A stretch of 64,000 nucleotides of DNA from Nonomuraea jabiensis (GCF_014204795.1 NZ_JACHMB010000001.1:11684501-11748500), one strand, 5' to 3'. Positions 1 to 8,910 are shown, numbered from the stretch's first letter. The notes: generated by a model from the sequence alone, not told the origin. Made by a program: numbers and translations.

Positions 1-4
1 CTGC

Positions 5-33
5 AAGGCCCCCGCCTTTCCCGCGGGGGCCTT
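5..33. terminator. Stem-loop, probable terminator of a gene left of the window
   Basis: An 11-bp perfect stem (5-15 with 23-33, core GGCCCCCG/CGGGGGCC) closes a 7-nt loop. It lies at the window edge with no gene visible to its left, so the gene it serves is outside the window. No strong T-run follows, which is common in high-GC actinomycetes. Confidence 0.6.
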
Positions 34-350
34 CCGCACCCCCGCCCACCCCACCCACCACCCCAGCCCGCCCAACCACCTAGCAACCCGTCAGTTCTCA
101 ACCCGACATCCCCGCCCCAGCCCTTCCCAGCCCGCCACCCACCAGCCCAGCTCCCTCCAGCCCAGCGCCCTCCGGCCCAGCGCCCTCCGGTTCGGGGCCC
201 CTCCCCATTGGGCCCTCCCTCTTGCGGAGGCCTCCTACGGGGCCGTCCCGCTGGCCCCTTCCCCTCGTAGGGACCTCAGGCACGGCCGGCGGCAAACGGC
301 CCCGAAAACGATTTGCCCCGCTCATCCCCCGACACGGAAAATTGACGCTC
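34..350. repeat. Non-coding C/T-rich stretch with 15-bp tandem repeats
   Basis: No convincing gene lies between the terminator and the MFS exporter. Positions 142-200 hold about four copies of a 15-bp unit (CCAGCCCAGCGCCCT-like) at 142, 157, 172 and 187. A minus-strand reading would give a Pro-Glu-Gly-Ala-Gly repeat, but it has no ribosome binding site or recognisable domain, so I treat the stretch as non-coding. Confidence 0.6.
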
Positions 351-1640
351 GTGCTGCCCACCGGACTGAAGCGCCTCCTGCGTCACTTCACCATCGACCT
401 GAGCCCCCTGCGCGACTCCCGCGACTACCGCCTCCTGTTCGCCTCGGGCGTCATCACGATGTTCGGCACGTTCATCACCATGGTCGCGGTGCCGTACCAG
501 ATGAAGGAGCTGACCGACTCCTACGTGGCGGTCGGCCTGGTGAGCCTGGCGGAGTTCGTCCCGATGGTGGTGTGCGGCCTGTGGGGCGGCGCGATCGCCG
601 ACGCGCTCGACCGCCGCAAGATCATCGTCCTGAGCGAGCTGGGCCTCCTGGTCACCACGGGCGCGCTCACGATCAACGCGATGCTCCCCAACCCCCAGAT
701 CTGGGTCCTGTACGTGATGGGCGCCGTCTCCACCGGCATCTCCTGCCTGCAGCGTCCCAGCCTGGAAGCCGTGTTCCAGCAGGTGGTCAAGCACGAGCAG
801 CAGGCCGCGGCGGCGGTCCTGTCGAGCATGCGCTGGAACTTCGGCGCCATCGTCGCCCCGGCGCTGGGCGGCCTGCTGGTGACCACCTTCGGCCCGGCGG
901 CGGCGTACGGCGTCGACACCCTGAGCTTCGTGGTCTCGCTGGCACTGCTGTGGCGGATCAGATCACTGCCGCCGGCCGAGGACGCCGCCCCCGCGTCGCT
1001 GAAGTCGCTGGTCGAGGGCATGCGGTACGCGGTGGGCCGTCCCGACCTCGTGGGCACGTACCTGGTGGACATCGCGGCCATGGTGTTCGCGATGGCGACG
1101 TCGCTCTACCCGTTCCTGGCCGACGAGCTGCACTCCCCGCAGGCGCTCGGGCTGCTGTACTCGGCGGGGGCGGTGGGCGCGCTGGTCGCCTCGATCACCG
1201 GCAGCTGGGCGGCCCGCGTACAGCGCCAGGGCCTGGGCGTGATCGTCGCGGCCACTCTCTGGGGCGCGGCCGTGGCCGCGTCGGCGCTGGCCCCCAACGC
1301 GTGGGTGCTGTTCGTCTGCCTCGCCTTCGCGGGCGCCGCCGACATGGTCAGCGGCATCTTCCGCATGACGATGTGGAACCAGACGATCCCGCCGGAGCTG
1401 CGCGGGCGGCTGGCCGGGATCGAGCTGCTGTCGTACGCGTCCGGCCCGATGCTGGGCAACGCCCGCGCCAGCCTGATGGCCAACTTCGGCGGCACCCGCT
1501 TCTCCCTCGGCGCGGGCGGCCTGCTGTGCGTGGCCGCCGTGCTCGGCCTGGCCGCCGCACTGCCTTCGTTCCGTACGTACGACGCCAGGACCGACGATCA
1601 CGCCCTGGCTGAGAAGGCCCGCAGGGAGGCCGCCGTCTAG
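351..1640 (+). CDS. MFS transporter (MFS_3 / EntS-like exporter)
   Basis: This is a polytopic inner-membrane protein of about 429 residues with roughly 12 hydrophobic segments, resembling the MFS_3 family of EntS- and macrolide-type exporters. The first segment starts near LLFASGVITMFGTFI. An acidic/basic GAIADALDRRKI loop between TM2 and TM3 matches the MFS motif A position. The frame stays open upstream to 222, but the first part lacks MFS character. GTG at 351 or TTG at 342 are more plausible starts, and neither has a strong Shine-Dalgarno. The substrate cannot be deduced. Its stop lies 1 bp from the stop of the convergent phosphoesterase gene. Confidence 0.85.
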   Translation: MLPTGLKRLLRHFTIDLSPLRDSRDYRLLFASGVITMFGTFITMVAVPYQMKELTDSYVAVGLVSLAEFVPMVVCGLWGGAIADALDRRKIIVLSELGLLVTTGALTINAMLPNPQIWVLYVMGAVSTGISCLQRPSLEAVFQQVVKHEQQAAAAVLSSMRWNFGAIVAPALGGLLVTTFGPAAAYGVDTLSFVVSLALLWRIRSLPPAEDAAPASLKSLVEGMRYAVGRPDLVGTYLVDIAAMVFAMATSLYPFLADELHSPQALGLLYSAGAVGALVASITGSWAARVQRQGLGVIVAATLWGAAVAASALAPNAWVLFVCLAFAGAADMVSGIFRMTMWNQTIPPELRGRLAGIELLSYASGPMLGNARASLMANFGGTRFSLGAGGLLCVAAVLGLAAALPSFRTYDARTDDHALAEKARREAAV

Positions 1641-1641
1641 G

Positions 1642-2382
1642 TCACCGGTTCTCCGCCTTGGCGAACACCCGCAGCGCCTCGGCGTCGGAGTGGACGTTCG
1701 TCACGTAGTCGGCCACCCACTCCTCGATCCCGCCGAACCCGCTCTCCCGCACCAGCCGCTCCCCCACCAGGGCGGCGTCGAGCGGGGACCGGCGCAGGGT
1801 CACGGCCCCGGTGTCGCCGTCCAGCAGCGCCCAGTGCGCCCCGCTCCGCCCGTACGGCATGCCGACCGACCCGGGGTTCACGACCAGCACCCGATCGGCC
1901 AGCCGTACGAAGGGCATGTGCGTGTTGCCCAGCACCACGGTGCCGGCGCTCTCCCCGGCCAGCACCTCGGCCCACCGCTCCAGCGAGCTGTCCACGAGGA
2001 TCATCTCCTCGTCGCTGCGCGGCGTCGCGTGCACGAACAACGTGGTCCCCAGCCGCCCCAGCTCGACCACCTGCCGATCCGGCAACCCGGCCAGCAGCTC
2101 GACCTGATCGTCCCGCAGTTGCTCGGCCGCCCACTGCGACACGGGATAGGGGCTGGCCTTCCCCCGCACCGCCTCCACCAGCTCCCTGTCGGCGTTCCCG
2201 CTGACCCACAACGCCCGCTCCCCCAGCGAGACGAGCACGTCCAGCGTCTGCACCGGCATCGGCCCGGCGGCCACGTCCCCGGTCAGCACGATCACGTCGG
2301 CCCCGGCCACCTCCGGCTCGCCCAAGACGGCCTCGAGCGCGGGCAACACCCCATGGATATCGGACAACACAGCAATACGCAT
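1642..2382 (-). CDS. Metallophosphoesterase, YfcE/MJ0936 type
   Basis: This 246-residue calcineurin-like phosphoesterase has the dinuclear-metal motifs in order: LSDIHG (about residues 6-11), LTGDVAAGP, SGNAD and LGNTHMPF near residue 150. This layout matches small Metallophos_2 enzymes that act on phosphodiesters or phosphomonoesters; the true substrate is unknown. ATG at 2382 was chosen over an upstream in-frame ATG because a GGGGGAGAG Shine-Dalgarno lies just before it and the protein then begins with the first beta strand MRIAVLSDIHG. It is divergent from the first Uma2 gene and convergent with the exporter. Confidence 0.85.
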   Translation of the reverse strand: MRIAVLSDIHGVLPALEAVLGEPEVAGADVIVLTGDVAAGPMPVQTLDVLVSLGERALWVSGNADRELVEAVRGKASPYPVSQWAAEQLRDDQVELLAGLPDRQVVELGRLGTTLFVHATPRSDEEMILVDSSLERWAEVLAGESAGTVVLGNTHMPFVRLADRVLVVNPGSVGMPYGRSGAHWALLDGDTGAVTLRRSPLDAALVGERLVRESGFGGIEEWVADYVTNVHSDAEALRVFAKAENR

Positions 2383-2501
2383 ACGGCCACTCTCCCCCAC
2401 CACGCCTGCCACCGTGGAGAGAGTTCGCGCCCGACGAACGCTCATGCTGAGTATGTGCGCATTCACAGGGCGTGAGCGCATTAGATTGGTAGCGTTGGAC
2501 C

Positions 2502-3104
2502 ATGACGGCCGAAGCGGTGATCCAAGAGATGACGCATCCCTCGCTGCCCGACTGGGTGTTTCCTCCGCCTGGAGGCTTCGTCGCCGAGGACCTCGATCAC
2601 ATTCCGGATTTGCCTGCGCACACAGAGTTGATTGATGGAAGCTTGGTCTTCGTGAGCCCCCAAGCCTCCTTCCACATGCGCGTCGTTTCGTTCCTTGAGA
2701 ACGAAATTCGCCGTGCGGCTCCGCAAGGCCTTCTTGTACGTCGCGAGATGAGCGTCATCCTCAGCAAGCACCAGCGGCCCGAGCCGGATCTCTTCGTCAT
2801 CCCTGCCAGTGCCGACCGTCCCAGACAGACGTTTTACCGCGGACAAGATCTCATACTCGCCATCGAGGTGGTCTCCCCAGAGTCCACGGTGCGCGACCGC
2901 AGCCGCAAGCCGACGCTCTATGCCGAGGCCGGAATTCCCCATTTCTGGCGCGTCGAAGACCACTCAGACAAAGCAGTCGTCTATGTCTACGAACTCGACC
3001 CCGCCACCGGCTCCTACACCGCCACCGGCATCCACCATGACCGACTGAAGCTCACTACTCCCTTCGACCTCGACATCGACCTCACCGGGATCGACAGGAT
3101 CTGA
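2502..3104 (+). CDS. Uma2-family (DUF820) putative restriction-endonuclease-fold protein, copy 1
   Basis: This 200-residue protein carries Uma2 hallmarks: an N-terminal ELIDGSLV strand, the RPEPDLFV segment holding the catalytic-type Asp, the IEVVSPES strand with the acidic residue expected in a PD-(D/E)XK active site, and the YAEAGIPHFWRVE block. Function in this very common actinobacterial/cyanobacterial family is poorly known, and nuclease activity is inferred from fold only. The DNA is visibly more A/T-rich than its neighbours and than its paralogue at 3416, which suggests separate acquisition rather than a fresh duplication. A weak TANNNT hexamer (TAGCGT, 2490-2495) ends 6 nt before the ATG, so a leaderless message is possible. 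Confidence 0.85.
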   Translation: MTAEAVIQEMTHPSLPDWVFPPPGGFVAEDLDHIPDLPAHTELIDGSLVFVSPQASFHMRVVSFLENEIRRAAPQGLLVRREMSVILSKHQRPEPDLFVIPASADRPRQTFYRGQDLILAIEVVSPESTVRDRSRKPTLYAEAGIPHFWRVEDHSDKAVVYVYELDPATGSYTATGIHHDRLKLTTPFDLDIDLTGIDRI

Positions 3105-3110
3105 GCCGCC

Positions 3111-3344
3111 TCAGCCCGCCTCGCGCCACCCCTCATAGCGCTCCACCAGTTCGTCCACCTTGGCCAGCGCCCCCTCGTCCAACCCCTCGACGACGACCAG
3201 CCACTGCGCGTCCTCGGCGTCGTCCTCCCCGGCCAGCGTCTCCCGCACCACCCGCGGCACCCCGAGCGCCGGGAACCACTCCCCGAGCGTCTCCGCCACC
3301 TCCTCGGCGTCATCCCGCTCGGCGAACACCAGCAACTGCCTCAT
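3111..3344 (-). CDS. Small acidic hypothetical protein
   Basis: A 77-residue protein starts at the ATG at 3344; in-frame ATGs further upstream give only Arg/Met-rich extensions. It has no signal peptide or membrane segment. It is strongly acidic (runs such as ERDDAEEVAE and AGEDDAEDAQ) with an alternating strand/helix pattern (QLLVFAE, WLVVVEGL, KVDELVERYEGW) that suggests a small alpha/beta fold. I do not recognise the family. It lies on the opposite strand between the two Uma2 paralogues, ending 6 bp from the stop of the first. Confidence 0.6.
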   Translation of the reverse strand: MRQLLVFAERDDAEEVAETLGEWFPALGVPRVVRETLAGEDDAEDAQWLVVVEGLDEGALAKVDELVERYEGWREAG

Positions 3345-3415
3345 GCGACGCATTCTGCCACGCATGTCCTCCCATACCACACGCACGCAAAGTCGTGGGG
3401 TGATAACTTTGCGTC

Positions 3416-4000
3416 ATGACAGCGGAAGATGACGTCGAGGAGCTACCGTCCTGGGTCAGACCACCACCGGAAGGGTTCGTCTCCGAGGACCTCGACCGCC
3501 TGCCGGGCCTGCCCAACCACTCCGAGCTGATCGACGGCAGCCTGGTCTTCTTCGCCCCCCAGACCGCCATTCACTCGCTCGCCGTACACCTCTTCTGGGC
3601 CGGTCTTCACCGTTGGGTGCCGAAGGGCCTACAGGTAAGCAGCCGGATGACCATCATTCTCGACGAAGATCAGCGCCCGGAGCCCGACGCCGCGGTCATC
3701 CGCCTTGCCGGTGAAGATGACCCGGACCGGACCTTCTACTGGGGGAAGGACGTCGTGCTCGCCGTCGAGGTCGTCTCCCGCGACACCAGGTCCCGTGACA
3801 GGAAGCGCAAGCCGCTCCTCTACGCCGAGGCCGGGATCCCGCACTTCTGGCGTGCCGAGACCGAAACCGGCCGACTGGTCGTCCACGTCCACGAACTGGA
3901 CCCCGCCACCGGTGCCTACATCCTCACCGGTGTCCATCAGGACAGGCTGAAGCTGACCGTCCCGTTCGATCTCGACATCGACCTCACCGACCTCCGATAA
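3416..4000 (+). CDS. Uma2-family (DUF820) putative restriction-endonuclease-fold protein, copy 2
   Basis: This 194-residue paralogue of the 2502 gene is, by eye, identical at more than half of positions, including ELIDGSLVF, QRPEPDA, VEVVSRDT, KPLLYAEAGIPHFWRAE, HELDPATGAY and PFDLDIDLT. Both acidic active-site positions are kept. Its third-position G/C is higher than in copy 1. A TAACTT hexamer (3404-3409) ends 6 nt before the ATG with no Shine-Dalgarno between, so a leaderless transcript is likely. Its role is unknown. Confidence 0.85.
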   Translation: MTAEDDVEELPSWVRPPPEGFVSEDLDRLPGLPNHSELIDGSLVFFAPQTAIHSLAVHLFWAGLHRWVPKGLQVSSRMTIILDEDQRPEPDAAVIRLAGEDDPDRTFYWGKDVVLAVEVVSRDTRSRDRKRKPLLYAEAGIPHFWRAETETGRLVVHVHELDPATGAYILTGVHQDRLKLTVPFDLDIDLTDLR

Positions 4001-4001
4001 A

Positions 4002-4029
4002 GGCTGGCACGGCGTCCGCCGTACCAGCC
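4002..4029. terminator. Hairpin between convergent Uma2 copy 2 and pheT
   Basis: GGCTGG and ACGGC pair with GCCGT and CCAGCC around a GTCC loop, with one C/A mismatch. The hairpin starts 2 bp after the Uma2 stop and could end transcripts from both sides. No clear T-run is present. Confidence 0.55.
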
Positions 4030-4042
4030 CTCCGAAAGCGGC

Positions 4043-6598
4043 TCAGGAGCTACGGAGCTGAGCCCCCACGCGGTCGGTCGCCATGGCCACCGCCGCGTCG
4101 CGAGCCGCCGTGGTCTCCTCCACCGTCAGCGTCCGGTCCGCCGCGCGGAAGCGCATCGTGTACGCGAGCGACTTGTTCCCCTCGCCCACCTGCTCCCCCG
4201 CGTAGACGTCGAACAGCCGGATCGACTCCAGCAGCTCCCCGGCCCCGTCGCGCAGGGCGGCCTCCACGTCGGCCACCGGCGTGAAGTCGGGCACGATCAG
4301 CGCGACGTCCTGCGTGGCAACCGGGTAGGCCGACACCGGCGGCGTCTGGACCGGGCCCGGCATGGCGGGCTCCAGGCGCGACAGCTCCAGCTCCATGGCC
4401 GCCGTGCGCGGCGGCAGCCCGTACGCCTCGATGACGCGCGGGTGCAGCTCGCCGGCATGCCCCACCAGCGTGTCGCCCACGTAGAGGGCGGCGCACCGGC
4501 CGGGGTGCCAGGGCTCGTGCTGGTCGGCGCTGATGGACAGCTCCAGCCGCGCCTCGCCCGCGACCAGCCGCGCGGCCTGCACCGCGTCGGCCCACGAGGC
4601 GGCGCGACCGCTGCCCCACCAGCCGGACCGCTCGAACTCCCCGGCCAGCACCACCGCGACCCGCAGCGGCTGGTCGGGCAGCGCCGACTCGATCGAGGCC
4701 AGCTCCTCGGCGGTCGGCCGGCGCTCGACCCCGAGCACCGGCGCCAACTCGGGCGCGCCCTCGCGCGGCCGGTAGACCGGCCCCATCTCGAACAGCGCCA
4801 CGTCCGAGAACCCGCGCCCGGCGTTGCGTACCAGGGTCTTGAGCAGACCCGGCAGCAGCGTCGTGCGCATCAGCGGCTCGTCCTCCGACAGCGGGTTGGC
4901 CAGCCGCATGGCGCGGCGGCGCGCGTCGTCGGCGGGCAGGAGCAGCCGGTCGAAGTCGTCGGGGCTGATGAACGGGTAGCTGAGCACCTCGACGTAGCCG
5001 CCCTCGGCCAGCGCCCGGCCGACCCGGCGGCGCAGCCGCTGGCCCTCGGTGAGCCCGGCCCCGGCGGGGGCGGAGGGCAGCAACGACGGCAGGCTCTCGT
5101 AGCCCTCCAGCCGGATGACCTCTTCGGCCAGGTCGTTGGGGTCGGTGAGGTCGGGCCGCCACGACGGCGGCGTCACCGTGATCATGTCGTCGCCGGTGAC
5201 GGCCAGCTTGGCCGCCAGGGCGCCGCCGGTCACGACCCCGGTCGGGTCGACGCCGCCCCGCCGCACGGCCGGGTCGTCGCCGTCGACCACGACGCAGCCG
5301 ACCTGCTGCAGCCGGGAGACGACGGTCTCCTTGGAGTAGGGGACGCCGGCCACGGTGCCCGGGTAGCTCGACGGGATCGCGATGCGCGCGGGCGACACCT
5401 CGACCTCGGCGTGCGTGACCCCGGGCTGGATGCTCGCGCCGCCCAGCTCGGCCAGCAGTTGCACGGCCCGCCACGAGGCGACGAGCGGCAGCTCCCGGTC
5501 GACGCCGCGTTCGAACCGCTTGGACGACTCCGACACCAGCCCGTGCCTGCGCGACTCGCGCGAGATGCCGGTCGCGGAGAAGTGGGCGGCCTCGATGACG
5601 ATGTCGGTCGAGTCGTCGGAGATCTCGGTCTCCAGCCCGCCCATGGTGCCGGCCATGGAGATCGGCCCCGACTGGTCGGTGATCAGGATGTCGTCGGGGT
5701 CGAGCTCGCGTACGACGTGGTCGAGCGTCTCGAGCCGCTCGCCCGCGACGGCGCGGCGCACGACGATCTCGCCGCGCAGCTTGCCGCGGTCGAACGCGTG
5801 CAGCGGCTGCCCGAGCTCCAGCATCAGGTAGTTGGTGATGTCGACGGCCAGCGACACGGACCGCATGCCGGCGCGCGTGAGGCGTACCCGCATCCAGAGC
5901 GGGCTCTGGGCGGCGGGGTCGAAGCCGGTGACCTCGCGCAGCACGAACCTGTCGCACGCGGTCGGGTCGGCGATCGACGCCGGCCACGCCGTGCCGGTCT
6001 CGGCGGGCAGCTCGACGTCGGCGGGGTCGCGGAACGCCACCCCGAACGCGGTCGCCACCTCGCGGGCCACGCCTCTGATCGACAGGGCGTAGCCGATGTC
6101 GGGCGTGATCTCCAGCTCGATCACGTCGTCGCGCAGGCCGAGCAGCTCGACCACGTCGGTGCCGATCGGGGTGTCGGCCGGCAGCACCATGATGCCGCCG
6201 TGATCCTCGCTCAGCCCGAGCTCGCGCTCGGAGCAGATCATGCCCTCCGACATGCGCCCGTACGTCTTGCGTGCCCCGACCTCGAACCCGCCGGGCAGCA
6301 CGCCGCCGGGCAGCACGACGGGCACGCGGTCGCCGGCGACGAAGTTGGTGGCGCCGCAGATGATCTCGCGCGGCGCCGCCTCACCGGTCTCGACCTTGCA
6401 GTGCCGGATGGGCTTCTTGAAGCCGGTCAGCTCCTCGAATTCGAGCACCTCGCCGACGACGACGTTCTTGACGTCGTGGCCGTGGGAGGTGATCGACTCG
6501 AGCTTGAGCCCGGCGGCCGTGAGCTTGTCGGCCACCTCGTGGGCGGTGACCGCCGGGAGATCGACATACTCCCGCAGCCAGGAAAGCGGGACCTTCAT
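4043..6598 (-). CDS. pheT: Phenylalanine--tRNA ligase beta subunit
   Basis: The beta chain of the alpha2/beta2 cytosolic PheRS charges tRNA-Phe together with PheS. It has 851 residues, slightly longer than the usual 790-830. Order: an N-terminal segment, an OB-fold tRNA-binding domain (about 40-150, GATNFVAGDRVPVVLPG), the B3/B4 region containing the editing site, the B5 domain with the PSWRPDL strand, a catalytic-like core, and a C-terminal FDX-ACB anticodon-binding domain beginning near SAYPVATQDVALIV. The start overlaps the pheS stop as ATGA, so the two are translationally coupled. Confidence 0.97.
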   Translation of the reverse strand: MKVPLSWLREYVDLPAVTAHEVADKLTAAGLKLESITSHGHDVKNVVVGEVLEFEELTGFKKPIRHCKVETGEAAPREIICGATNFVAGDRVPVVLPGGVLPGGFEVGARKTYGRMSEGMICSERELGLSEDHGGIMVLPADTPIGTDVVELLGLRDDVIELEITPDIGYALSIRGVAREVATAFGVAFRDPADVELPAETGTAWPASIADPTACDRFVLREVTGFDPAAQSPLWMRVRLTRAGMRSVSLAVDITNYLMLELGQPLHAFDRGKLRGEIVVRRAVAGERLETLDHVVRELDPDDILITDQSGPISMAGTMGGLETEISDDSTDIVIEAAHFSATGISRESRRHGLVSESSKRFERGVDRELPLVASWRAVQLLAELGGASIQPGVTHAEVEVSPARIAIPSSYPGTVAGVPYSKETVVSRLQQVGCVVVDGDDPAVRRGGVDPTGVVTGGALAAKLAVTGDDMITVTPPSWRPDLTDPNDLAEEVIRLEGYESLPSLLPSAPAGAGLTEGQRLRRRVGRALAEGGYVEVLSYPFISPDDFDRLLLPADDARRRAMRLANPLSEDEPLMRTTLLPGLLKTLVRNAGRGFSDVALFEMGPVYRPREGAPELAPVLGVERRPTAEELASIESALPDQPLRVAVVLAGEFERSGWWGSGRAASWADAVQAARLVAGEARLELSISADQHEPWHPGRCAALYVGDTLVGHAGELHPRVIEAYGLPPRTAAMELELSRLEPAMPGPVQTPPVSAYPVATQDVALIVPDFTPVADVEAALRDGAGELLESIRLFDVYAGEQVGEGNKSLAYTMRFRAADRTLTVEETTAARDAAVAMATDRVGAQLRSS

Positions 6599-7695
6599 CA
6601 GATCTCCATTCCGAACGGGAGCGTGAAGCGCACGTCTCCCTCGACCATGTCACGCATGTCCTCGGCGTTGTGGCGGAACATCAGCGTCCGCTCGATGCCC
6701 ATGCCGAACGCGAACCCGGAGTACCGCGCCGGATCGACCCCGCAGGCGATGAGCACGCGCGGGTTGACCATGCCGCAGCCGCCCCACTCGATCCAGCCCT
6801 CCGACTTGCAGGTGCGGCAGGGCGGGTTGCCGGGGATGGCCGAGCTGCCGCGGCAGACGAAGCACTTGAGGTCCATCTCGGCGGACGGCTCGGTGAACGG
6901 GAAGTAGTTGGGCCGGAAGCGGGTCGTGATGCCCTTGCCGAACATCACCTCCGCGAACCGGTCGAGCGTGCCCTTGAGGTGGGCCATCGTCAGGCCCTCG
7001 TCCACGGCCAGCCCCTCGGTCTGGTGGAAGACCGGGGTGTGGGTGGCGTCGAGCTCGTCGGTGCGGAACGTCTTGCCCGGCGAGATCACGTAGACCGGCA
7101 GCTCGCGCTGGAGCAGCGCGCGGATCTGCACCGGCGAGGTCTGCGTGCGCAGCACCATGCCGGAGTCGGTGGACCCGACGAAGAACGTGTCGTGGTCCGA
7201 GCGGGCCGGGTGGTCCTTGGCGATGTTGAGCGCGTCGAAGTTGAACCATTCGCCTTCGAGCTCGGGGCCCTCGGCCACTTCGTAGCCCATGGCGACGAAC
7301 GCGTCGGCGATGCGCTCCTGCAGCGTGGTCAGCGGGTGGCGGGCGCCGCGCGGCCGCCGGTCCCACGGCAGGGAGACGTCGACGGTCTCCTCGACGAGCA
7401 CCCGCGCGTCGCGCTCGGCCTCGAGCTCGGCCTGGCGGGCGGCGAGCGCTTCGTTGATCGCCTTACGGGCGGTGCCGACGCGCTTGCCGGCCTCGGCGCG
7501 GGCGGCGGGCGGCAGGGCGCCGATCTCGCGGTTGGCCAGGGCGATGGGCGAGCGGTCGCCCGCGTGCGCCAGCCTGGCCTGCTTGAGTGCGTCGAGGCTG
7601 TCGGCCGCCTTGATCGCCGCGATGGCGTCGGCCTCCATGCGGGACACCTCGTCGGCATGCAACGGTGTCACCTCGACGGGGTCGTAGTCAGACAA
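6598..7695 (-). CDS. pheS: Phenylalanine--tRNA ligase alpha subunit
   Basis: This class II synthetase alpha chain of 365 residues has an N-terminal coiled coil, then the catalytic core with the phenylalanine pocket FTEPSAEMD, two CxxC pairs (CFVC, CRTC) as in many bacterial PheS, WGGCGMV, and motif 3 GIERTLMFRHN near the C-terminus. The start is taken as TTG at 7695: GGAG lies 7 nt upstream and the product then begins SDYDPVEVTPL after fMet, as in other actinobacterial PheS. The frame stays open upstream to 8010, where it is only antisense-like sequence of the kinase gene. No T-box is visible upstream. Confidence 0.96.
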   Translation of the reverse strand: MSDYDPVEVTPLHADEVSRMEADAIAAIKAADSLDALKQARLAHAGDRSPIALANREIGALPPAARAEAGKRVGTARKAINEALAARQAELEAERDARVLVEETVDVSLPWDRRPRGARHPLTTLQERIADAFVAMGYEVAEGPELEGEWFNFDALNIAKDHPARSDHDTFFVGSTDSGMVLRTQTSPVQIRALLQRELPVYVISPGKTFRTDELDATHTPVFHQTEGLAVDEGLTMAHLKGTLDRFAEVMFGKGITTRFRPNYFPFTEPSAEMDLKCFVCRGSSAIPGNPPCRTCKSEGWIEWGGCGMVNPRVLIACGVDPARYSGFAFGMGIERTLMFRHNAEDMRDMVEGDVRFTLPFGMEI

Positions 7696-7768
7696 GAGTG
7701 AGCTCCGTATCCAGGGCTTGAGCGGAAAAGAGTCTAGTGGGGCCCGCCCACCGGGGCCGACTCGATCG

Positions 7769-8860
7769 CTAAGGGGTGGCGAAGTCGGGCGTGCCGGTGG
7801 GCACGGTAAATCGGAACTCCGCCCCGCCCTCGGGCGCCCGCTGCACGGTGATCGTGCCACCGTGCGCCTCGACCAGGCCCTTGACGATGAAGAGGCCGAG
7901 CCCGGTGCCACCGCGCCGGCGGCTGTTGCCGCCTCGCCAGAACTGCCTGAAGACGCGCGGAGCCAGCTCGGGCTCGATGCCCTCGCCCTCGTCGCGCACC
8001 GACACGGCAACTCCCCATCCGACGGACTCGATCTCGATTGTCACAGTGCCGCGCCCGTGGCGCAGCGCGTTTTCCACCAGGTTACCCAGGATCTGGTCGA
8101 TCTTGTCCTGGTCGAGCCACATTTCCGGCAGGTCGTCGCCGACGATCAGGCGAAAACGCCCCTCGCTCTCGCCCGCCGCGACCCGGCCCGCGATGAGCCT
8201 GCGCACCCTGGCGGAGATGTCGACGACCTGGCGGCGCACCTCCAGCCGCCCCGACTCGATGCGCGAGACGTCGAGCAGCTCGGTGATGAGCCTGGTGACG
8301 CGGTCGGCGTCGTTGTTGACGGTCTCGAGCATGACGCGCTTCTGCTCGTCGGTGAAGCGCTCCCACTTGGCCAGCATGGTGGCGGTGAAGCCCTTGACGC
8401 TGGTCAGCGGCGAGCGCAGCTCGTGGGCCACGGTGGAGACCAGGTCGGCGCGGCTGCGCTCCAGCCGGGCGCGGGCGCCGCCGTCGCGCAGGGTGATCGT
8501 GACGCGCTCGACCTCGCCGCCGCGCTCCGGCTCGCGTACGAGCCTGGCCGCGACGTACAGCTCCTGGCCGCCGGGCAGGTGCAGCGGCCGCTCGGGCACC
8601 CTGCTCCTGATGCGCAGCCCGCCCTCGGGGTCGAGCGCCTTCCACCAGTCGCGCCCGTCGTGGTCGCGGAAGGGGAACACGTCGCTCATGTGCCTGCCGA
8701 CCGCGCGCTCCATGGAGACGCCGGTGAGCCGGGCGGCGGCCCGGTTGACGGCCAGCACGCAGCCGTCACGGTCGGCCACGATGAGGCCGTCGGGAAGGTC
8801 GTCGATGGCTATCGTGCACGCGGCGGCCACTACTCGCCCGTCGGTGTCTGCGCCGTGCAC
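7769..8860 (-). CDS. Cytosolic PAS-domain sensor histidine kinase (orphan)
   Basis: A 363-residue kinase without membrane segments. Residues about 15-125 form a PAS fold (LPDGLIVADRDGCVLAVN, then AAARLTGVSMERAVGRHMSDVFP). The HisKA dimerisation helix follows with the H-box STVAHELRSPLTS near residue 145. The ATPase domain has N-box NLVENALRHG, G1 DEGEGI, F-box FRQFWRG and G2 GGTGLGL. All catalytic residues are present. The GTG start at 8860 follows a GGAGGGGGCGAGG tract. No response regulator gene lies nearby. To my recollection a kinase gene sits between pheS and the trmH-like gene in Streptomyces too, so the position may be conserved. The signal is unknown. Confidence 0.92.
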   Translation of the reverse strand: MHGADTDGRVVAAACTIAIDDLPDGLIVADRDGCVLAVNRAAARLTGVSMERAVGRHMSDVFPFRDHDGRDWWKALDPEGGLRIRSRVPERPLHLPGGQELYVAARLVREPERGGEVERVTITLRDGGARARLERSRADLVSTVAHELRSPLTSVKGFTATMLAKWERFTDEQKRVMLETVNNDADRVTRLITELLDVSRIESGRLEVRRQVVDISARVRRLIAGRVAAGESEGRFRLIVGDDLPEMWLDQDKIDQILGNLVENALRHGRGTVTIEIESVGWGVAVSVRDEGEGIEPELAPRVFRQFWRGGNSRRRGGTGLGLFIVKGLVEAHGGTITVQRAPEGGAEFRFTVPTGTPDFATP

Positions 8861-8910
8861 GACCTCGCCCCCTCCGCCTACAACGCCGACAATAGCGGGT
8901 TTCCCGCCGC

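Noticed and set aside
4442..6907. An 821-codon plus-strand frame opposite pheT
   Set aside because: It is an antisense shadow of pheT with low-complexity His/Gly/Arg/Leu composition and no start signal.
7696..8010. N-terminal extension of pheS to 8010
   Set aside because: The extension is Ser/Arg/Pro filler antisense to the kinase C-terminus; the TTG at 7695 with GGAG gives the normal PheS start.
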